This document shows positions 63,609-64,000 of a stretch of 64,000 bases of DNA, piece after piece (positions within the stretch are counted from its first letter, which is position 1; each line of letters starts with the position of its first letter). The DNA is from Pseudomonas karstica (GTDB lineage: Bacteria; Pseudomonadota; Gammaproteobacteria; Pseudomonadales; Pseudomonadaceae): NCBI RefSeq assembly GCF_009707515.1, contig NZ_WLYI01000001.1, positions 62,001-126,000 of the forward strand, written 5' to 3'. A program made the translations under genes and the position numbers. The notes under the pieces are model-generated. The model searched no databases and was not told the origin of the DNA. It worked only from the letters and a program-made list of their open reading frames with translations.

Positions 63609-64000
63609 TCAGGCAATGCGTGGGTCTGGATTGTCCAGGACACTGTCAGTCTGCTCGTCGCGGAATTTTTTCAGCGCCACGTGGAACTGCGGATGCTTGG
63701 CGCCCAGGATACTGGCAGACAACAACGCAGCATTGATTGCGCCAGCCTTGCCGATCGCCAGGGTAGCCACCGGAATACCGGCAGGCATCTGCACGATGGA
63801 CAACAGCGAATCCACGCCCGAGAGCATCGACGACTGCACCGGAACACCGAGTACCGGCAGGTGGGTCTTGGCCGCACACATGCCGGGCAGGTGGGCGGCG
63901 CCACCGGCACCAGCGATGATTACCTCGATGCCTCGGGCTTCTGCTTCATCGGCATACTGGAACAGCAAATCCGGCGTGCGGTGGGCGGAGACCACCTTCA
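63609..64000 (-). CDS. purE: PurE, N5-CAIR mutase (3' part only; start outside the window)
   Basis: About 130 codons are visible and run off the right edge. PurE motifs are [16 protein letters not shown] (with catalytic His), [14 protein letters not shown] and GVPVQSS, then [13 protein letters not shown]. It converts N5-CAIR to CAIR, the step after PurK. The N-terminal SDS motif lies beyond the window. Confidence 0.96.
   Translation of the reverse strand, partial: KVVSAHRTPDLLFQYADEAEARGIEVIIAGAGGAAHLPGMCAAKTHLPVLGVPVQSSMLSGVDSLLSIVQMPAGIPVATLAIGKAGAINAALLSASILGAKHPQFHVALKKFRDEQTDSVLDNPDPRIA

Overview
The window is a chromosomal segment of a fluorescent-type Pseudomonas (P. fluorescens group). 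The evidence is a high-GC, GC3-rich coding style, numerous Pseudomonas REP elements (GTAGGAGCGAGCTTGCTCGC type) in intergenic gaps, and gene order recalled from Pseudomonas genomes (oxyR-recG-YbaK/HDOD gene-SCP2-like gene // HU-rubredoxin reductase-rubredoxin-ubiCA-phoBR-CBS protein-response regulator-phoU-pstBACS-MFS-...-purKE). No rRNA, tRNA, CRISPR array, transposase or integrase was seen.

Layout: 1-6.1 kb holds the end of exbD, tonB, the peroxide regulator oxyR, recG, a YbaK-like/HDOD fusion protein and a small exported SCP2-like protein. 6.2-42.0 kb is a type VI secretion system (T6SS) of the P. aeruginosa HSI-I kind. A minus-strand operon runs fha-tssJ-tssK-tssL-tssM-tagF-pppA-ppkA-tagT-tagS-tagR-tagQ, that is, the membrane complex plus the complete threonine-phosphorylation signalling cascade. 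A divergent plus-strand block runs tssA-tssB-tssC-hcp-[Tae4-like amidase and lipoprotein immunity]-tssE-tssF-tssG-clpV-vgrG-eag-rhs/PAAR-immunity. All thirteen tss core genes are represented, but vgrG has lost most of its N-terminal coding sequence and the frame is broken there. The two effector modules are a peptidoglycan amidase of the Tae4 family, sitting where HSI-I has tagJ, and a 1454-residue prePAAR-PAAR-Rhs protein. The last 120 residues of the Rhs protein look like a GIY-YIG-type nuclease toxin and are followed by a Sel1-repeat-containing candidate immunity protein.

42.2-46.1 kb returns to conserved chromosome: HU-like protein, rubredoxin reductase and rubredoxin, ubiC-ubiA (first steps of ubiquinone synthesis) and a small periplasmic repeat protein. 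46.2-58.1 kb is the phosphate (Pho) regulon: phoB-phoR, a CNNM/CorC-type CBS membrane protein and a REC response regulator on one side, phoU-pstB-pstA-pstC-pstS on the other. Pho boxes are visible upstream of phoB, pstC and pstS. 58.3-64.0 kb carries an MHS-type MFS transporter, an acyl-CoA thioesterase, a hexose-6-phosphate mutarotase-like protein, a DUF3299 exported protein, a GlsB/YeaQ membrane protein, and purK with the 3' part of purE running off the window.

Functionally, PpkA/PppA/Fha with TagQRST is the pathway that in P. aeruginosa fires the T6SS in response to envelope attack. The cluster is therefore probably a retaliatory antibacterial weapon armed with a cell-wall amidase and a nuclease-like Rhs toxin, although the local VgrG spike gene looks damaged.
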